Assembly (NCBI GenBank): GCA_023138875.1
Contig: JAGLOO010000058.1
Location: 51,166-115,165 of the forward strand
DNA from: Bacteroidales bacterium
Lineage (GTDB): Bacteria > Bacteroidota > Bacteroidia > Bacteroidales > GCA-2748055
Direction: 5' to 3'
Length of the DNA: 64,000 nucleotides
Part shown: one piece after another, positions 9,058 to 17,854 of the stretch
Position numbering within the stretch: the stretch's first letter is position 1
How the letters are laid out: the number at the start of each line of letters is the position of its first letter
Position numbers and translations under genes: made by a program
The notes under the pieces: generated by a model
Databases searched by the model: none
Seen by the model: the letters and a program-made list of their open reading frames with translations, nothing else
Told to the model about the DNA's origin: nothing

Positions 9058-10008
9058 CTATTTTTGGTGCTTGCCATTGTAGGCATCCACAATGGATATA
9101 ACAAGGCGGTGGCGAATGATATCACGCTCATCAAACCGAATGATCGATATCCCTTTGATCCCCTTTAAGATCCTTATGGCCTGAACGAGTCCCGAATCCT
9201 CGTGCCTGGGCAGGTCCACCTGTGAATCATCACCTGTTACAATAAACCTGGCATCAGGCCCCATCCGGGTAAGAAACATCTTAAACTGATTGGCAGTTGC
9301 ATTCTGGGCCTCATCAAGGATGACGAAAGCATGATCAAGGGTGCGCCCTCGCATATAGGCCAGCGGAGCGATCTGGATGGTTCCGTCCTCCAGAAACTGT
9401 ATTAGTTTCTTGGCCGGGATCATATCCCTCAGGGCATCATAGAGCGGTTGAAGGTACGGATCAAGCTTCTCCTTATAATCACCCGGAAGGAAGCCCAACT
9501 TCTCACCGGCCTCTACCGCCGGGCGGGTAAGTATAATCCGCTTTACTTCGCGCTCTTTCAATGCCTTTACAGCCATGGCAATGGCTGTATATGTTTTACC
9601 TGTTCCAGCAGGTCCGACTGCGATCAGCAGGTCATTGTTTTCCCCATCATCTACGAGCCGTTTCTGATTCACAGTAATAGCCCTGATCTTCCTCCCGCCT
9701 TCACCGTGCAAAATCACTTCATCATCAGGCCCGGGAGCATCCATTTTATGGTTTGCTTCACCCTTCAGAAGGTCCTCCATATCAGAAAGACTGACTGAAT
9801 TAAATTTCCGGAGGTACCTGACAAACAGATCAACTTTTTCTTCGAACTCCTCCAGTCGTTTTTTCTCACCGGAAATTCGTATTTCATTCCCCCTGGAAAT
9901 GATCTTCAGATCAGAAAATAATTTGATGAATTTATTGAAGCGAACGTTGTTTACACCATAGAAATCAACCGGGTCGACACCTTCCAAATAGATCAGCTTT
10001 TCCGCCAT
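9058..10008 (-). CDS. phoH: PhoH family ATPase (YbeZ-like)
   Basis: This 316-aa cytoplasmic ATPase belongs to the PhoH/YbeZ family, which is linked to RNA metabolism and ribosome maturation, often with the endonuclease YbeY. The N-terminal region (to about 110) looks like a small KH-like nucleic-acid-binding domain. The helicase-like core has Walker A GPAGTGKT (132–139) and Walker B LDEAQN (231–236), with TGDDSQVDLP beyond it. It is the first gene of a minus-strand run with purC and the LysM gene and is divergent from the SAM-hydrolase-family gene. A promoter candidate lies at 10041–10070. Confidence 0.94.
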   Translation of the reverse strand: MAEKLIYLEGVDPVDFYGVNNVRFNKFIKLFSDLKIISRGNEIRISGEKKRLEEFEEKVDLFVRYLRKFNSVSLSDMEDLLKGEANHKMDAPGPDDEVILHGEGGRKIRAITVNQKRLVDDGENNDLLIAVGPAGTGKTYTAIAMAVKALKEREVKRIILTRPAVEAGEKLGFLPGDYKEKLDPYLQPLYDALRDMIPAKKLIQFLEDGTIQIAPLAYMRGRTLDHAFVILDEAQNATANQFKMFLTRMGPDARFIVTGDDSQVDLPRHEDSGLVQAIRILKGIKGISIIRFDERDIIRHRLVISIVDAYNGKHQK

Positions 10009-10040
10009 AAATTAAATTATAATCACTACTTTTAGTTGTG

Positions 10041-10070
10041 CAAATTAAGCTGTTTTTTTTAACATTCCAA
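10041..10070 (-). promoter_or_regulatory. Candidate promoter of phoH (TTG-N19-TTAATTTG)
   Basis: Read on the minus strand, TTG (10070–10068), 19 bases and TTAATTTG (10048–10041) approach the Bacteroidota sigma-ABfr consensus TTTG-N19-TAnnTTTG, differing at the second base of the -7 box. The start codon is 33 bases downstream. Confidence 0.5.
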
Positions 10071-10094
10071 TAAGAAAATCCCTACCGGAAACCC

Positions 10095-10880
10095 ATGCAC
10101 ATCATAACGCTCACGTCCGACTGGAATGAATACGATTATTATGTTGCATCACTAAAAGGAAAACTGCTCTCCACCTGTCCCGAAGCAAGAATTGTTGACA
10201 TTAATCACAGCGTAAAACAATTCAATACCGCACAGGCCGCTTTTGTTGTAAGAAACAGTTATCCTAACTTTCCTGAGAATACCATACATATCATAGCTGT
10301 AAACTCGGAACCGGAAGAAGGGGGACAACTACTTGCTGCACGGATGGACAACCAGTATTTTCTCTTTGCTGATAACGGTATGCTGGGATTACTGGGCGGA
10401 ACAGAACCCGAGCTGGTTGTAAAACTCAATGAATCACCGGAACATCGGTCAGACAGTTTTATTTCCATGTCCATTTTTGCTGAAATTGCCTGTGCCCTGG
10501 CCGCCGGAACTCCATTGAAGAAGCTGGGTACGCCGACCAAAAGCTTTAACAAACAGGTCCCACTCAGGGCCACCATTGAGGATAATACCATTACAGGTAG
10601 TGTGATCTTTATCGATTCATATAAAAACGCCATTACGAACATTTCAAAGGAGCTGTTTGACAGGGTCGGAAACGAAAAACCATTTGAGATCTTTGTCCAG
10701 AGCAAGCATTACATGGTAGACAGGATCAACAGCCGCTATAACGAATCTCCTGCAGGAGACCTGCTGGCCATATTTAATGCTGTTGGCCTGCTGGAAATTG
10801 CCATTCGCAACGGGAATGCCGCCAGTTTGCTAAAGCTAAATACCAGCTCGACCATCAGGGTTGAATTCAAAGAAAGATGA
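10095..10880 (+). CDS. SAM hydroxide adenosyltransferase family protein (DUF62)
   Basis: This 261-aa protein belongs to the DUF62 / SAM-dependent halogenase-like family, most of whose members hydrolyse S-adenosylmethionine with water to adenosine and methionine. The N-terminal domain starts with the nucleotide-binding strand IITLTSDWNEYDYYVASLKG (3–22) and includes VDINHSVKQFNTAQAAFV and YFLFADNGMLGLL (about 93–105). The smaller C-terminal beta-barrel contains ITGSVIFIDSYKNAITNIS. The halogenase-specific loop is not evident, so hydrolase activity is more likely; this is inferred from the family. mazG follows at once, consistent with a two-gene transcript that handles unwanted nucleotides or cofactors. 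Confidence 0.88.
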   Translation: MHIITLTSDWNEYDYYVASLKGKLLSTCPEARIVDINHSVKQFNTAQAAFVVRNSYPNFPENTIHIIAVNSEPEEGGQLLAARMDNQYFLFADNGMLGLLGGTEPELVVKLNESPEHRSDSFISMSIFAEIACALAAGTPLKKLGTPTKSFNKQVPLRATIEDNTITGSVIFIDSYKNAITNISKELFDRVGNEKPFEIFVQSKHYMVDRINSRYNESPAGDLLAIFNAVGLLEIAIRNGNAASLLKLNTSSTIRVEFKER

Positions 10881-10881
10881 T

Positions 10882-11658
10882 ATGCACAGTACGGTAGAGA
10901 AATTGAAAGCCTTTGAGCGGCTTCTGGAGATCATGGATGAGTTGCGTGAGAAGTGCCCCTGGGACAGGGAGCAAACCATTGAAAGCCTGAGGAACCTGAC
11001 CATTGAAGAGACCTATGAGCTTGCTGATGCCATTATGGATCAGAACATGGACGAGATAAGGGAAGAACTTGGCGACCTGATCCTGCACATTGTATTCTAT
11101 TCCAAAATTGGATCAGAAACAGAAGACTTTGACATTGCTGATGTGATCAACAGTATCAACAAAAAACTGATTTTCAGACATCCCCATGTGTTTGAAGACC
11201 GAAAGGTAAAAGATTCGGGCGAGGTGGTGGAAAACTGGGAAGAGATTAAAAGAAAAGAGGGAAACCGCAGTGTACTTGCAGGCGTACCCGTCTCATTACC
11301 CGCTATGATCAAATCTCACCGGATCCAGGATAAGGTCAGGGCCGTCGGTTTTGATTGGAAGAACAGGGATGAGGTATGGGAAAAAGTGATCGAAGAGATC
11401 AATGAAGTGAAGCATGAAGTTATGAATGGTAATGACAGGGATAAAATGGAAGAAGAGGTGGGAGATCTTCTTTTCTCCATTGTAAATGCAGCCCGTTTAT
11501 ACGATATTGAACCGGAAACAGCCCTGGAGAAAACCAATCGAAAGTTCATTAAAAGATTCAGGTACATCGAGGAAAAGACCGGTCAATCTGGCAGGTCTCT
11601 AAAGGAAATGAGCATCGATGAGATGGAAATACTCTGGCAGGAAGCCAAGTCTATTTAG
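10882..11658 (+). CDS. mazG: Nucleoside triphosphate pyrophosphohydrolase MazG
   Basis: MazG hydrolyses nucleoside triphosphates to monophosphates and pyrophosphate, clearing aberrant NTPs and influencing ppGpp. The protein has two MazG repeats. The first carries LREKCPWDREQTIESLRNLT and the metal-binding EETYEL…EELGDL; the second has EINEVKHEV…EEEVGDLLFSIVNAARL. The length of 258 aa matches E. coli MazG (about 263). I chose the ATG at 10882, two bases after the previous stop; a TTG at 10861 would overlap the upstream gene. The 3' end overlaps the convergent DUF5606 gene by eight bases. Confidence 0.94.
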   Translation: MHSTVEKLKAFERLLEIMDELREKCPWDREQTIESLRNLTIEETYELADAIMDQNMDEIREELGDLILHIVFYSKIGSETEDFDIADVINSINKKLIFRHPHVFEDRKVKDSGEVVENWEEIKRKEGNRSVLAGVPVSLPAMIKSHRIQDKVRAVGFDWKNRDEVWEKVIEEINEVKHEVMNGNDRDKMEEEVGDLLFSIVNAARLYDIEPETALEKTNRKFIKRFRYIEEKTGQSGRSLKEMSIDEMEILWQEAKSI

Positions 11659-12133
11659 AAGCTATATTATTCCCCTCGTCCGAATTCTTATTGTCAGAGG
11701 TTTTGGTCTGTTCTCCCTCAACAGGAGTTTCTTCCTTCTCAACCACCTCCAGCATATCATGGCTGCGTAGCTGGTTGTACCACTGGTACACCTTCTTAAT
11801 GTCAGAAATATAGACCCGTTCCTCGTCATAATCGGGCACCAGTTCTTTAAAATAATCCATTAATTCGGCCGCAGACACTTTATGGGAAATGGTCTCCTTG
11901 CCCCCGGTCTTATCGTGGATCATCATGAATATGTCGGCAAGAGGTACTTCTTCCTCCTGGGTAAAAATGGCAATATCTTCCAGGGAGCTTACCCTCGCAG
12001 TAGCAGGGGCCACATGACGCTTGCTGTCCTCAATGGACTCCACAACAATACCATTGCGCGCCTGGGCAATTAACCTGAATAATCCTCCTTTGCCGGAAAT
12101 TGAAAGAATATCTTTTAGTTTGATCGTGTTCAT
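11651..12133 (-). CDS. DUF5606 family protein
   Basis: This 160-aa cytoplasmic protein belongs to a conserved Bacteroidota family (DUF5606) of unknown function. The conserved N-terminal part reads LKDILSISGKGGLFRLIAQA and VESIEDSKRHVAPATARVSS, followed by SLEDIAIFT and a region around DEERVYISDIKKVYQWYNQL. The C-terminal 35 residues are acidic and low in complexity, as is usual in the family. It is the last gene of the nusB–yajC–ybbR–coaE–djlA-like run (35 bases after the previous stop). Confidence 0.85.
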   Translation of the reverse strand: MNTIKLKDILSISGKGGLFRLIAQARNGIVVESIEDSKRHVAPATARVSSLEDIAIFTQEEEVPLADIFMMIHDKTGGKETISHKVSAAELMDYFKELVPDYDEERVYISDIKKVYQWYNQLRSHDMLEVVEKEETPVEGEQTKTSDNKNSDEGNNIASK

Positions 12134-12167
12134 AACCTGTCATAAAAATGATTCAAATATAGTACTT

Positions 12168-12899
12168 CTAGTTTAATCCGCGCTTCTTCTTAATCTGGTC
12201 GTAGGCATTTTGTACCTTCCTGAACTTCTCATGAGCCACTTTCTTAAAGTCTTCTCCCAGGTGACTCACTTTATCAGGATGGTACTTCATTGCCATGCGG
12301 CGATAAGCCTTTTTGACCTCATCGTCTGATGCAGTTGGTTCAATTTCCAGGATCTTAAATGATGCATCGGTTTGACTGACGAACATGGCCCTGATGCTCT
12401 GGAAGTCTGAATCAGAGATGCTCATATATCCTGATATTCTGTTAATTACAATATTTTCAGCATCGCTGACAGATCCGTCTGCAGAAGCAATCCCGAACAG
12501 AAAATGAAGCATTTCCAGCCGGTAGGAATAATCGAGTCGTTGTGACAATTGATGGGTCACATCCCTGAGGGGGATTTCCTGTTTCATAATATCCCTGAGC
12601 ATAACCACTGCTTCTGTTGCTGTATCCTCCCCAAAACGCGATACAAAGTACCTTTTAACATAGTCCAGTTCACTTTTCATAACCCTTCCGTCTGCTTTCA
12701 TCACCGCAGCGATCAAAACAAGCAGTGAAGCTGCATAATCACCCCTCAATGTCCTGCCTCGAACACTCCTGGTCTTTCCGGTAGTATCAGTAGTGCCTGA
12801 ATCAAATATTGAACCTACTGCCAGACCAAGTATTCCACCGATGGGTCCGCCAAGGGCCCATCCCAGTCCGAGTCCTACCCATTTTCCAAATTTTGCCAT
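12168..12899 (-). CDS. TerB/DnaJ-domain membrane co-chaperone (DjlA-like)
   Basis: This 243-aa protein has an N-terminal glycine-rich membrane segment (about 8–33), a central TerB-like helical domain (about 55–175), and a C-terminal J domain with the Hsp70-stimulating tripeptide His-Pro-Asp at 207–209 in KYHPDK. The order matches DjlA, an inner-membrane-anchored DnaJ-type partner of DnaK. A role in directing DnaK to the membrane is inferred from that architecture. It follows coaE by seven bases and precedes the DUF5606 gene. Confidence 0.88.
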   Translation of the reverse strand: MAKFGKWVGLGLGWALGGPIGGILGLAVGSIFDSGTTDTTGKTRSVRGRTLRGDYAASLLVLIAAVMKADGRVMKSELDYVKRYFVSRFGEDTATEAVVMLRDIMKQEIPLRDVTHQLSQRLDYSYRLEMLHFLFGIASADGSVSDAENIVINRISGYMSISDSDFQSIRAMFVSQTDASFKILEIEPTASDDEVKKAYRRMAMKYHPDKVSHLGEDFKKVAHEKFRKVQNAYDQIKKKRGLN

Positions 12900-12906
12900 G
12901 ATAATA

Positions 12907-13497
12907 TTATCTCTTGTTTAATAAATTACTGTGCATCTGTATGATCTGCGGCAGGAGCATCTCCTTTTCGTCATTGTAAATAATGTCATCTGCCAGTTCC
13001 ATTTTCTCCTCTTCGTTCATCTGGTGCATCATCCGTCGGCGTACGTGTTCTTCTTCAACCCTGTCTCTCTGCATCACCCTGGTAATTCGAAGAGCTTCGG
13101 GAGCATAAACGAGCACCGATCGATCAAGGAATCTGCTGGCACCGCTTTCAAACAAAATGGCAGCTTCCTCTACAACATAGGGTGCATCCGATTGCTGTCC
13201 AACCCATCTGGAATAATCTTTTCGCACCGCCGGATGCACAATGGCATTCAGCTTTGAAAGCATCTCCGGATCAGCAAATACCCTGCTACCCAGGAACGCT
13301 TGATCAAGTGCCCCCTCCCTGTAGGATTCCCTGCCGAACAATTCAACAATTTGCCTCTTCAGATCCTGATCACTATTCATCAGCTTTTTTGCCTCTGCAT
13401 CGGCATAATAAACCGGAACACCAAGCTTTTCAAGAACACTGCAAACCAGTGTTTTGCCGCTACCTATCCCTCCTGTTAATCCTACCTGGTACATCAC
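12907..13497 (-). CDS. coaE: Dephospho-CoA kinase
   Basis: CoaE phosphorylates the 3'-hydroxyl of dephospho-CoA in the last step of coenzyme A synthesis. The 196-aa protein has a P-loop GLTGGIGSGKT (6–16), the substrate-binding VYYADAEAKKLM, and the lid region MQRDRVEEEHVRRRM. Its start codon overlaps the ybbR stop by four bases, indicating translational coupling. CoaBC, which acts earlier in the pathway, is at 53–55 kb in this same window. Confidence 0.96.
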   Translation of the reverse strand: MMYQVGLTGGIGSGKTLVCSVLEKLGVPVYYADAEAKKLMNSDQDLKRQIVELFGRESYREGALDQAFLGSRVFADPEMLSKLNAIVHPAVRKDYSRWVGQQSDAPYVVEEAAILFESGASRFLDRSVLVYAPEALRITRVMQRDRVEEEHVRRRMMHQMNEEEKMELADDIIYNDEKEMLLPQIIQMHSNLLNKR

Positions 13498-14489
13498 CTT
13501 CTGGACTTCAGGAATTCAACCGTCTTAGGGTAATACTCATAACTGAGCAGGTACACAGGAATGTTCTGGATACTTACATCCAGAAGATTAGTTCTGTCAT
13601 CAATATTTGAGTAATCCACCACAGCTCTGAAAAGGGTTCCATCCATCCTGTCGTACCTGCTTAATCCCACATTGCAGGTGAGTTTTACCCGGGAGGGGAA
13701 TGTCTGCAGGGCAATACTGTCCGGCAGATTCAGCACTTCGATTGGAATGGATAATTGAATCTCGGTAAAACGCTCCAGTTCAATTGAACAATTTACCTTT
13801 GATCTGCCATAATCCAGATCACCGATCTTCCTCAACTTCACTTTATCGCTGAAATTCCTTGAAAGATTCCCCATGTCACTTCTTTCCGTGTACACATGGC
13901 TCAGGGTATCAAGGATAATATCAGGACCTGTGACTTCCACTGAATCGGGCTCCAGAATGATACCGTTTTTAATGGTAAACTGTTTATCTACCTGGAACCT
14001 GAAATCGGGCCGGATCTTCACCATCCGGGTAATCTTTCTGGCAAATTGAAAATGAAGGGTGTCAGGCTTGATCTCCAACAATTGCAACTCTGATGGCAAT
14101 TGCCGTGATATCTGATCCTTCAGATACCTGGTGAGGATATAGGCCCTGGAACTGTCCTGTCCAGGCCTGTTGAGGGTAAATACAGATACCTTAAAACTGA
14201 TGGGAACCGGTTTCCGGAATATTTTATACCTGAGGAGTGCATACCCGTATGTGTTGACACGCAGGTCGAGGTGTTCAGGCATATCTCCAATAAAAACCTT
14301 GTCTTCCGGAAAATCCGTATAGACGAGGGGATATTCAATCTCAGAAGTATAGTTTTTACCCAGGGCATTGACAAACCAGATAAATACAGAAATCAACAGG
14401 AAGACAGAAAACAACTGGATCCTCTTCCTGAATTGTAATTTCTGTCCTTCAAATACCCTGGGCCACTTCTGGAGAAAACCGTTTTCCAA
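13494..14489 (-). CDS. YbbR-like domain protein (CdaR-like)
   Basis: This 331-aa protein has one N-terminal membrane helix (about 24–42, FSVFLLISVFIWFVNALG) followed by YbbR-type beta domains. In Gram-positive bacteria, YbbR/CdaR regulates the c-di-AMP cyclase CdaA; the Bacteroidota relatives are membrane proteins of unproven role. The link to c-di-AMP is inferred but interesting because a PgpH-like c-di-AMP phosphodiesterase is encoded at 24.5 kb. It sits between yajC (18 bases upstream) and coaE (four-base overlap). Confidence 0.86.
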   Translation of the reverse strand: MENGFLQKWPRVFEGQKLQFRKRIQLFSVFLLISVFIWFVNALGKNYTSEIEYPLVYTDFPEDKVFIGDMPEHLDLRVNTYGYALLRYKIFRKPVPISFKVSVFTLNRPGQDSSRAYILTRYLKDQISRQLPSELQLLEIKPDTLHFQFARKITRMVKIRPDFRFQVDKQFTIKNGIILEPDSVEVTGPDIILDTLSHVYTERSDMGNLSRNFSDKVKLRKIGDLDYGRSKVNCSIELERFTEIQLSIPIEVLNLPDSIALQTFPSRVKLTCNVGLSRYDRMDGTLFRAVVDYSNIDDRTNLLDVSIQNIPVYLLSYEYYPKTVEFLKSRR

Positions 14490-14507
14490 AATAGCAGGTT
14501 TACATTA

Positions 14508-14837
14508 TTACTTAGCCGGAGCAGCCTGATCTGACAGGTCGGCTGTTACAGCTGCTTTATCAACCTTAACCAGTACATTATCTGCGATTTCCAGTGTTAC
14601 TGTCCTGTCCTTCACATCGGTAATCTTTCCATAAATCCCTCCGGTAGTAGCCACCTTATCACCTTTCTTCAAAGCACCTCTGAAACTTGTTGCCTCTTTC
14701 TGCTTTTTCACCTGCGGGCGAATCATGAAGAAATAGAACACTACGATAATTAACAGCAGAAAAATCAGCGATTGCATTCCTGCTCCACCAGCACCCGGAC
14801 CTGCAGGTGCGGATAACAATTGAAATAAAAAATTCAT
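14508..14837 (-). CDS. yajC: Preprotein translocase subunit YajC
   Basis: YajC is a small (109 aa) inner-membrane partner of SecDF in the Sec export machinery. It has a Gly/Ala/Pro-rich N-terminus, a single membrane helix (about 23–40, LIFLLLIIVVFYFFMIRP), then the conserved cytoplasmic part RPQVKKQKEA, LKKGDKVATTGGIYGKI and TLEIADNVLVKV. It is the second gene of the nusB operon, 62 bases after nusB. No secD or secF gene is nearby. Confidence 0.95.
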   Translation of the reverse strand: MNFLFQLLSAPAGPGAGGAGMQSLIFLLLIIVVFYFFMIRPQVKKQKEATSFRGALKKGDKVATTGGIYGKITDVKDRTVTLEIADNVLVKVDKAAVTADLSDQAAPAK

Positions 14838-14899
14838 ACTCTGGATATTAAATTAAATTAAACAATTTATATAACATAAAAATGAAAGACAATATACTA

Positions 14900-15850
14900 T
14901 TAGTTCTCACCGATCAGGCCCCTCCCCTTTTTTAATATTTTCTTCTCCTCCCTCAGCTGCATTACCACTTTGTCAAGTACTCCGTTAATAAACATGCAGC
15001 TTTTAGAGGTACTGTAGAACTTGGATATTTCCAGGTACTCATTCAATGTAACCCTTGTGGGGATAGAAGAAAATCCAATAAGCTCAGCAATAGCCATTTG
15101 CATGATCAGAATATCCATGAATGCGATCCTTTCCAGGTCCCAGTTCCTGGTATTCTGTTTGATATATTCCACATATTCATCCCTGTGAAGAATGGTTTGC
15201 CTGAAAAGCTTTACGACATAGTCCCGGTCTTCGTCATTTTTATAAAGCTCCATCAGGGCTTTTTGGGAATCATCGTCCTCCCTGAATTTCTTGAGTGTCT
15301 TCACAATCATGCTGGTAATAAACTCCAGGTCATCGTTCCAGTAAATACTCTGCTCTTCCATAATCGCGGATAGCGATTCATTGGGAAAAATAACATGTGT
15401 AAATATCTGGATGATCATCTTCTTGTCCTCTGCAAAACCATTGCCCTCTGAAGACATGTATGCAACATATTCATCACCCTTAACCACCTTTGTGTAAATC
15501 TCCTTGATCAATTCCGGATAGTTACTCCAGTTCAGCTTGTGTTGGTCCACGAACCTGAGTAACTGTTCATTGTTTCTCAATTGATCAACAAGCTGGTTAT
15601 TTATAAATCGGGCGTTTGGATGAAGATCTTCATGGGTGGGTATACGTTTGTTCCGTGCAAGTTCAATCCTCGATTCGGCATAAAGGATTACATCAATGAT
15701 CAAAAGGAGCAGGTAATAATAGAGCTCATATGCCTTTTGAATATTGAAATGCAACTCCTTTTCGGAACGCCCCATCTCTTCTCTGCCTGCCTTGTAATAG
15801 GCATACAAAGATTGCAGTGCCTTAATACGTAATTGTCTCCTGCTGATCAT
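14900..15850 (-). CDS. nusB: Transcription antitermination factor NusB (long Bacteroidota form)
   Basis: NusB binds boxA RNA together with S10 in rRNA antitermination. At 316 aa this is about twice the E. coli protein; the long form is usual in Bacteroidota. It starts with the conserved MISRRQLRIKALQSLYAYYK and has the classical NusB core at the C-terminal end (DRDYVVKLFRQTILHRDEY about 210–228, then IAFMDILIMQMAIAEL and PTRVTLNEYLEISKFYST). The extra helices lie between. It heads the operon with yajC, ybbR, coaE, the djlA-like gene and DUF5606, with a -7 promoter box at 15886–15893. Confidence 0.94.
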   Translation of the reverse strand: MISRRQLRIKALQSLYAYYKAGREEMGRSEKELHFNIQKAYELYYYLLLLIIDVILYAESRIELARNKRIPTHEDLHPNARFINNQLVDQLRNNEQLLRFVDQHKLNWSNYPELIKEIYTKVVKGDEYVAYMSSEGNGFAEDKKMIIQIFTHVIFPNESLSAIMEEQSIYWNDDLEFITSMIVKTLKKFREDDDSQKALMELYKNDEDRDYVVKLFRQTILHRDEYVEYIKQNTRNWDLERIAFMDILIMQMAIAELIGFSSIPTRVTLNEYLEISKFYSTSKSCMFINGVLDKVVMQLREEKKILKKGRGLIGEN

Positions 15851-15885
15851 TTGTTAAAGAGCGGTAACTTCATCAATAAACGATG

Positions 15886-15893
15886 CAAATTTA
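15886..15893 (-). promoter_or_regulatory. -7 promoter box of the nusB operon (TAAATTTG)
   Basis: TAAATTTG on the minus strand exactly fits the Bacteroidota -7 consensus TAnnTTTG, 35 bases upstream of nusB. The -33 region is T-rich (TGTTTTAT) but has no clean TTTG at the expected distance. Confidence 0.5.
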
Positions 15894-16029
15894 CACTAAA
15901 TTTTATTCTATAAAACATCTGTTCGACAGCAAGTTTGGTATCTGACTAAAATGAAGCAAAATTTGAATATGTTCAAAATATTTTACATTTTTGAAAATGA
16001 ACTAAAAAAGCCTAACCAAATCTGAAGTA

Positions 16030-16449
16030 ATGATTGATGAAGGAAATGTTAAATCTGAAGAGCTTGTAACGGAGGCCGCAAGACGGGAAGAGATCCATTC
16101 TATAGCTGTTAGGGCTGGGAAAAGGACCTACTTTTTCGATGTTAAGGCAACCCGCCGGAACGATTACTATCTAACCATCACCGAGAGTAAAAAAAGGTTT
16201 AACCGGGATGGAAAGTTTTTTTATGAGAAGCACAAATTATTCCTGTACAAGGAAGACTTTGATAAATTCTCGGATAGTCTGAAAGAGATCATCGAATTCA
16301 TTCGCGAAGCAAATCCACAACCCATTGAACCAGAAGATGTAGAAGTTGCACCAAGCATTGTGGACAGCAATACTTCCGAGGAGTTGAAAGAGGAAGAAAA
16401 AGACTTCACCAATGTTGAATTTGAAGACCTGGGTGAGGAAAACGCTTAA
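16030..16449 (+). CDS. DUF3276 family PUR-alpha-like nucleic-acid-binding protein
   Basis: This 139-aa protein carries the PUR-alpha-like domain of DUF3276, found in Bacteroidota and spirochetes, where a member was shown to bind nucleic acids. The domain covers about residues 18–95: REEIHSIAVRAGKRTYFFDV, YYLTITESKKRF and HKLFLYKEDFDKFSDSL. The C-terminal 40 residues are acidic. It stands alone on the plus strand; its stop overlaps that of the opposite-strand gene in the sequence TTAA. Regulation of transcription or nucleoid structure is a family-level inference. Confidence 0.88.
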   Translation: MIDEGNVKSEELVTEAARREEIHSIAVRAGKRTYFFDVKATRRNDYYLTITESKKRFNRDGKFFYEKHKLFLYKEDFDKFSDSLKEIIEFIREANPQPIEPEDVEVAPSIVDSNTSEELKEEEKDFTNVEFEDLGEENA

Positions 16450-17177
16450 CTTTCTTCGGATTTGCGTTCAAGAAATTCCTCAATCTCCTCAAAGGAGAGC
16501 GTTTTTACATTGGTTACAATAAAATCGTCCTTCAGGAAATCTCCAAACTGATTGCATTCATTAATCGCTTCCTGAAACACCGTTTTTAGTGAACGTTTCA
16601 TGGGCAGCAATAGCAGAATAGTTGCCAGGTATCCTGAAAACTTAACCTCCTCAAGCTCGGCATCATATTTCTTCAGGGTATATTCAAATTCATTCTTAAT
16701 AACCATTTTATGAGTATGGGTCAGATCCATACGGTTACGTGATACCAAAGCCACAAAATATCTGAGTTTTTGCTTTCTTCCTCCCAGACCGGTTGAGATA
16801 AAGACCTGGTTTTCTTCCAGTATTTTGCTCTCCAGTTGCATACGGCTCTCATTCAACGCGAGCAACGTCCAATCCCTGAGGGACTCATCTGCCACTTCAA
16901 GGTAAGACTCCAGGGCCCTGTAATAGGCGACGTTTTCTATGGTTGCCAGGCGTGCCAGGATCTCTTTCTTCACATCTGCTGAGTATCCAGGCTCATTTAG
17001 ATACTGTATGTGATCTGCGGCCCATGATTCTTCCACTTCTGCCCTCATTTTCCTGGAGCATTCAAAGTACTCCACCTGCAGATCCATGTTGATCTGTTGC
17101 TCAAGTATCTTCAAATTGCCGGGACTCCCCCCCAGTATCTCCTGGATCTTCTCATAAAGATTCTCGTGCTCCTCCAT
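16446..17177 (-). CDS. Conserved cytoplasmic protein of unknown function
   Basis: I do not recognise this 243-aa protein. It has no signal peptide and no sure membrane helix, apart from a short hydrophobic patch (SGYLATILLLLPM, about 190). It looks mainly alpha-helical and charged, with many Glu and Lys, and could form helical repeats. The ATG at 17177 (MEEHENLYEKIQEILGG) is preferred; further upstream starts would run into the divergent gene at 17239. The four-base overlap with the DUF3276 gene is convergent and says nothing of function. The codon use resembles its neighbours. Confidence 0.72.
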   Translation of the reverse strand: MEEHENLYEKIQEILGGSPGNLKILEQQINMDLQVEYFECSRKMRAEVEESWAADHIQYLNEPGYSADVKKEILARLATIENVAYYRALESYLEVADESLRDWTLLALNESRMQLESKILEENQVFISTGLGGRKQKLRYFVALVSRNRMDLTHTHKMVIKNEFEYTLKKYDAELEEVKFSGYLATILLLLPMKRSLKTVFQEAINECNQFGDFLKDDFIVTNVKTLSFEEIEEFLERKSEES

Positions 17178-17238
17178 TGTCCATGCATCATTTCTATTAA
17201 ATGTACGTTTTTTTATTAATTTTCGGAAAAGTATATCC

Positions 17239-17844
17239 ATGCAGGTGATATTTGACATACAAAAAAAGGCGGAGGTTGCATCCAATGGCTACAGGCTATC
17301 CATTGAGAATGTCCTGCAGGTTGGCTTTAACCTGTTCAGAAAGTCACCAGGAATCTTTATTATCTACAGCATCGCTGGTGTTGTTGCACTTTCTAATCCA
17401 ATAAGCGGACTGTTGCTGAGCGGACCCCTCATTACAGGTTACTATATCGCAGCACACCGTATCAAGCATAACAGACCTGTGGAACTGCCGGATTTTTTCA
17501 AAAGCTTCGACAGGTTTGTCCCGTTGCTGATTTTGAACCTGCTTATGACCCTGGTGATCTTTCTCGGTCTTATTTTACTGATCATCCCTGGTATCTATTT
17601 TGCTATTAATTACCTGTTCGCCCATTTTTTTGTATGGTTTTACGATGTGGATCCCACTGAAGCCATCAGGTTAAGCAGGAAAATGGTTTCGGGAAATTTC
17701 GGACAGATCCTGTTGCTCTGTCTCGTTCTGGGTGGTATCAATTTTTTGGGAATGCTTGCTTTTGGTGTGGGAATCCTGCTTACCCTTCCTCTCTCATATT
17801 GCGTGGTTTATGCTGCTTTTGATGATATTATCGGAATTCCCTAA
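17239..17844 (+). CDS. Multi-pass integral membrane protein
   Basis: This 201-aa protein of unknown function has about five or six membrane helices: about 42–70 (FIIYSIAGVVALSNPISGLL), 93–125 (LLILNLLMTLVIFLGLILLI, then IPGIYFAINYLFAHFFVWF), and two near the C-terminus (ILLLCLVLGGINFLGMLAFG). The pattern IPGIYFAI…F…V…AI..S…M is reminiscent of DUF975/DUF4013-like and glycerophosphoryl-diester-phosphodiesterase membrane domains, with no enzymatic part. It is followed after 10 bases by a DUF456 protein, so they probably share a transcript. Confidence 0.78.
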   Translation: MQVIFDIQKKAEVASNGYRLSIENVLQVGFNLFRKSPGIFIIYSIAGVVALSNPISGLLLSGPLITGYYIAAHRIKHNRPVELPDFFKSFDRFVPLLILNLLMTLVIFLGLILLIIPGIYFAINYLFAHFFVWFYDVDPTEAIRLSRKMVSGNFGQILLLCLVLGGINFLGMLAFGVGILLTLPLSYCVVYAAFDDIIGIP

Positions 17845-17854
17845 ATAGTAGATT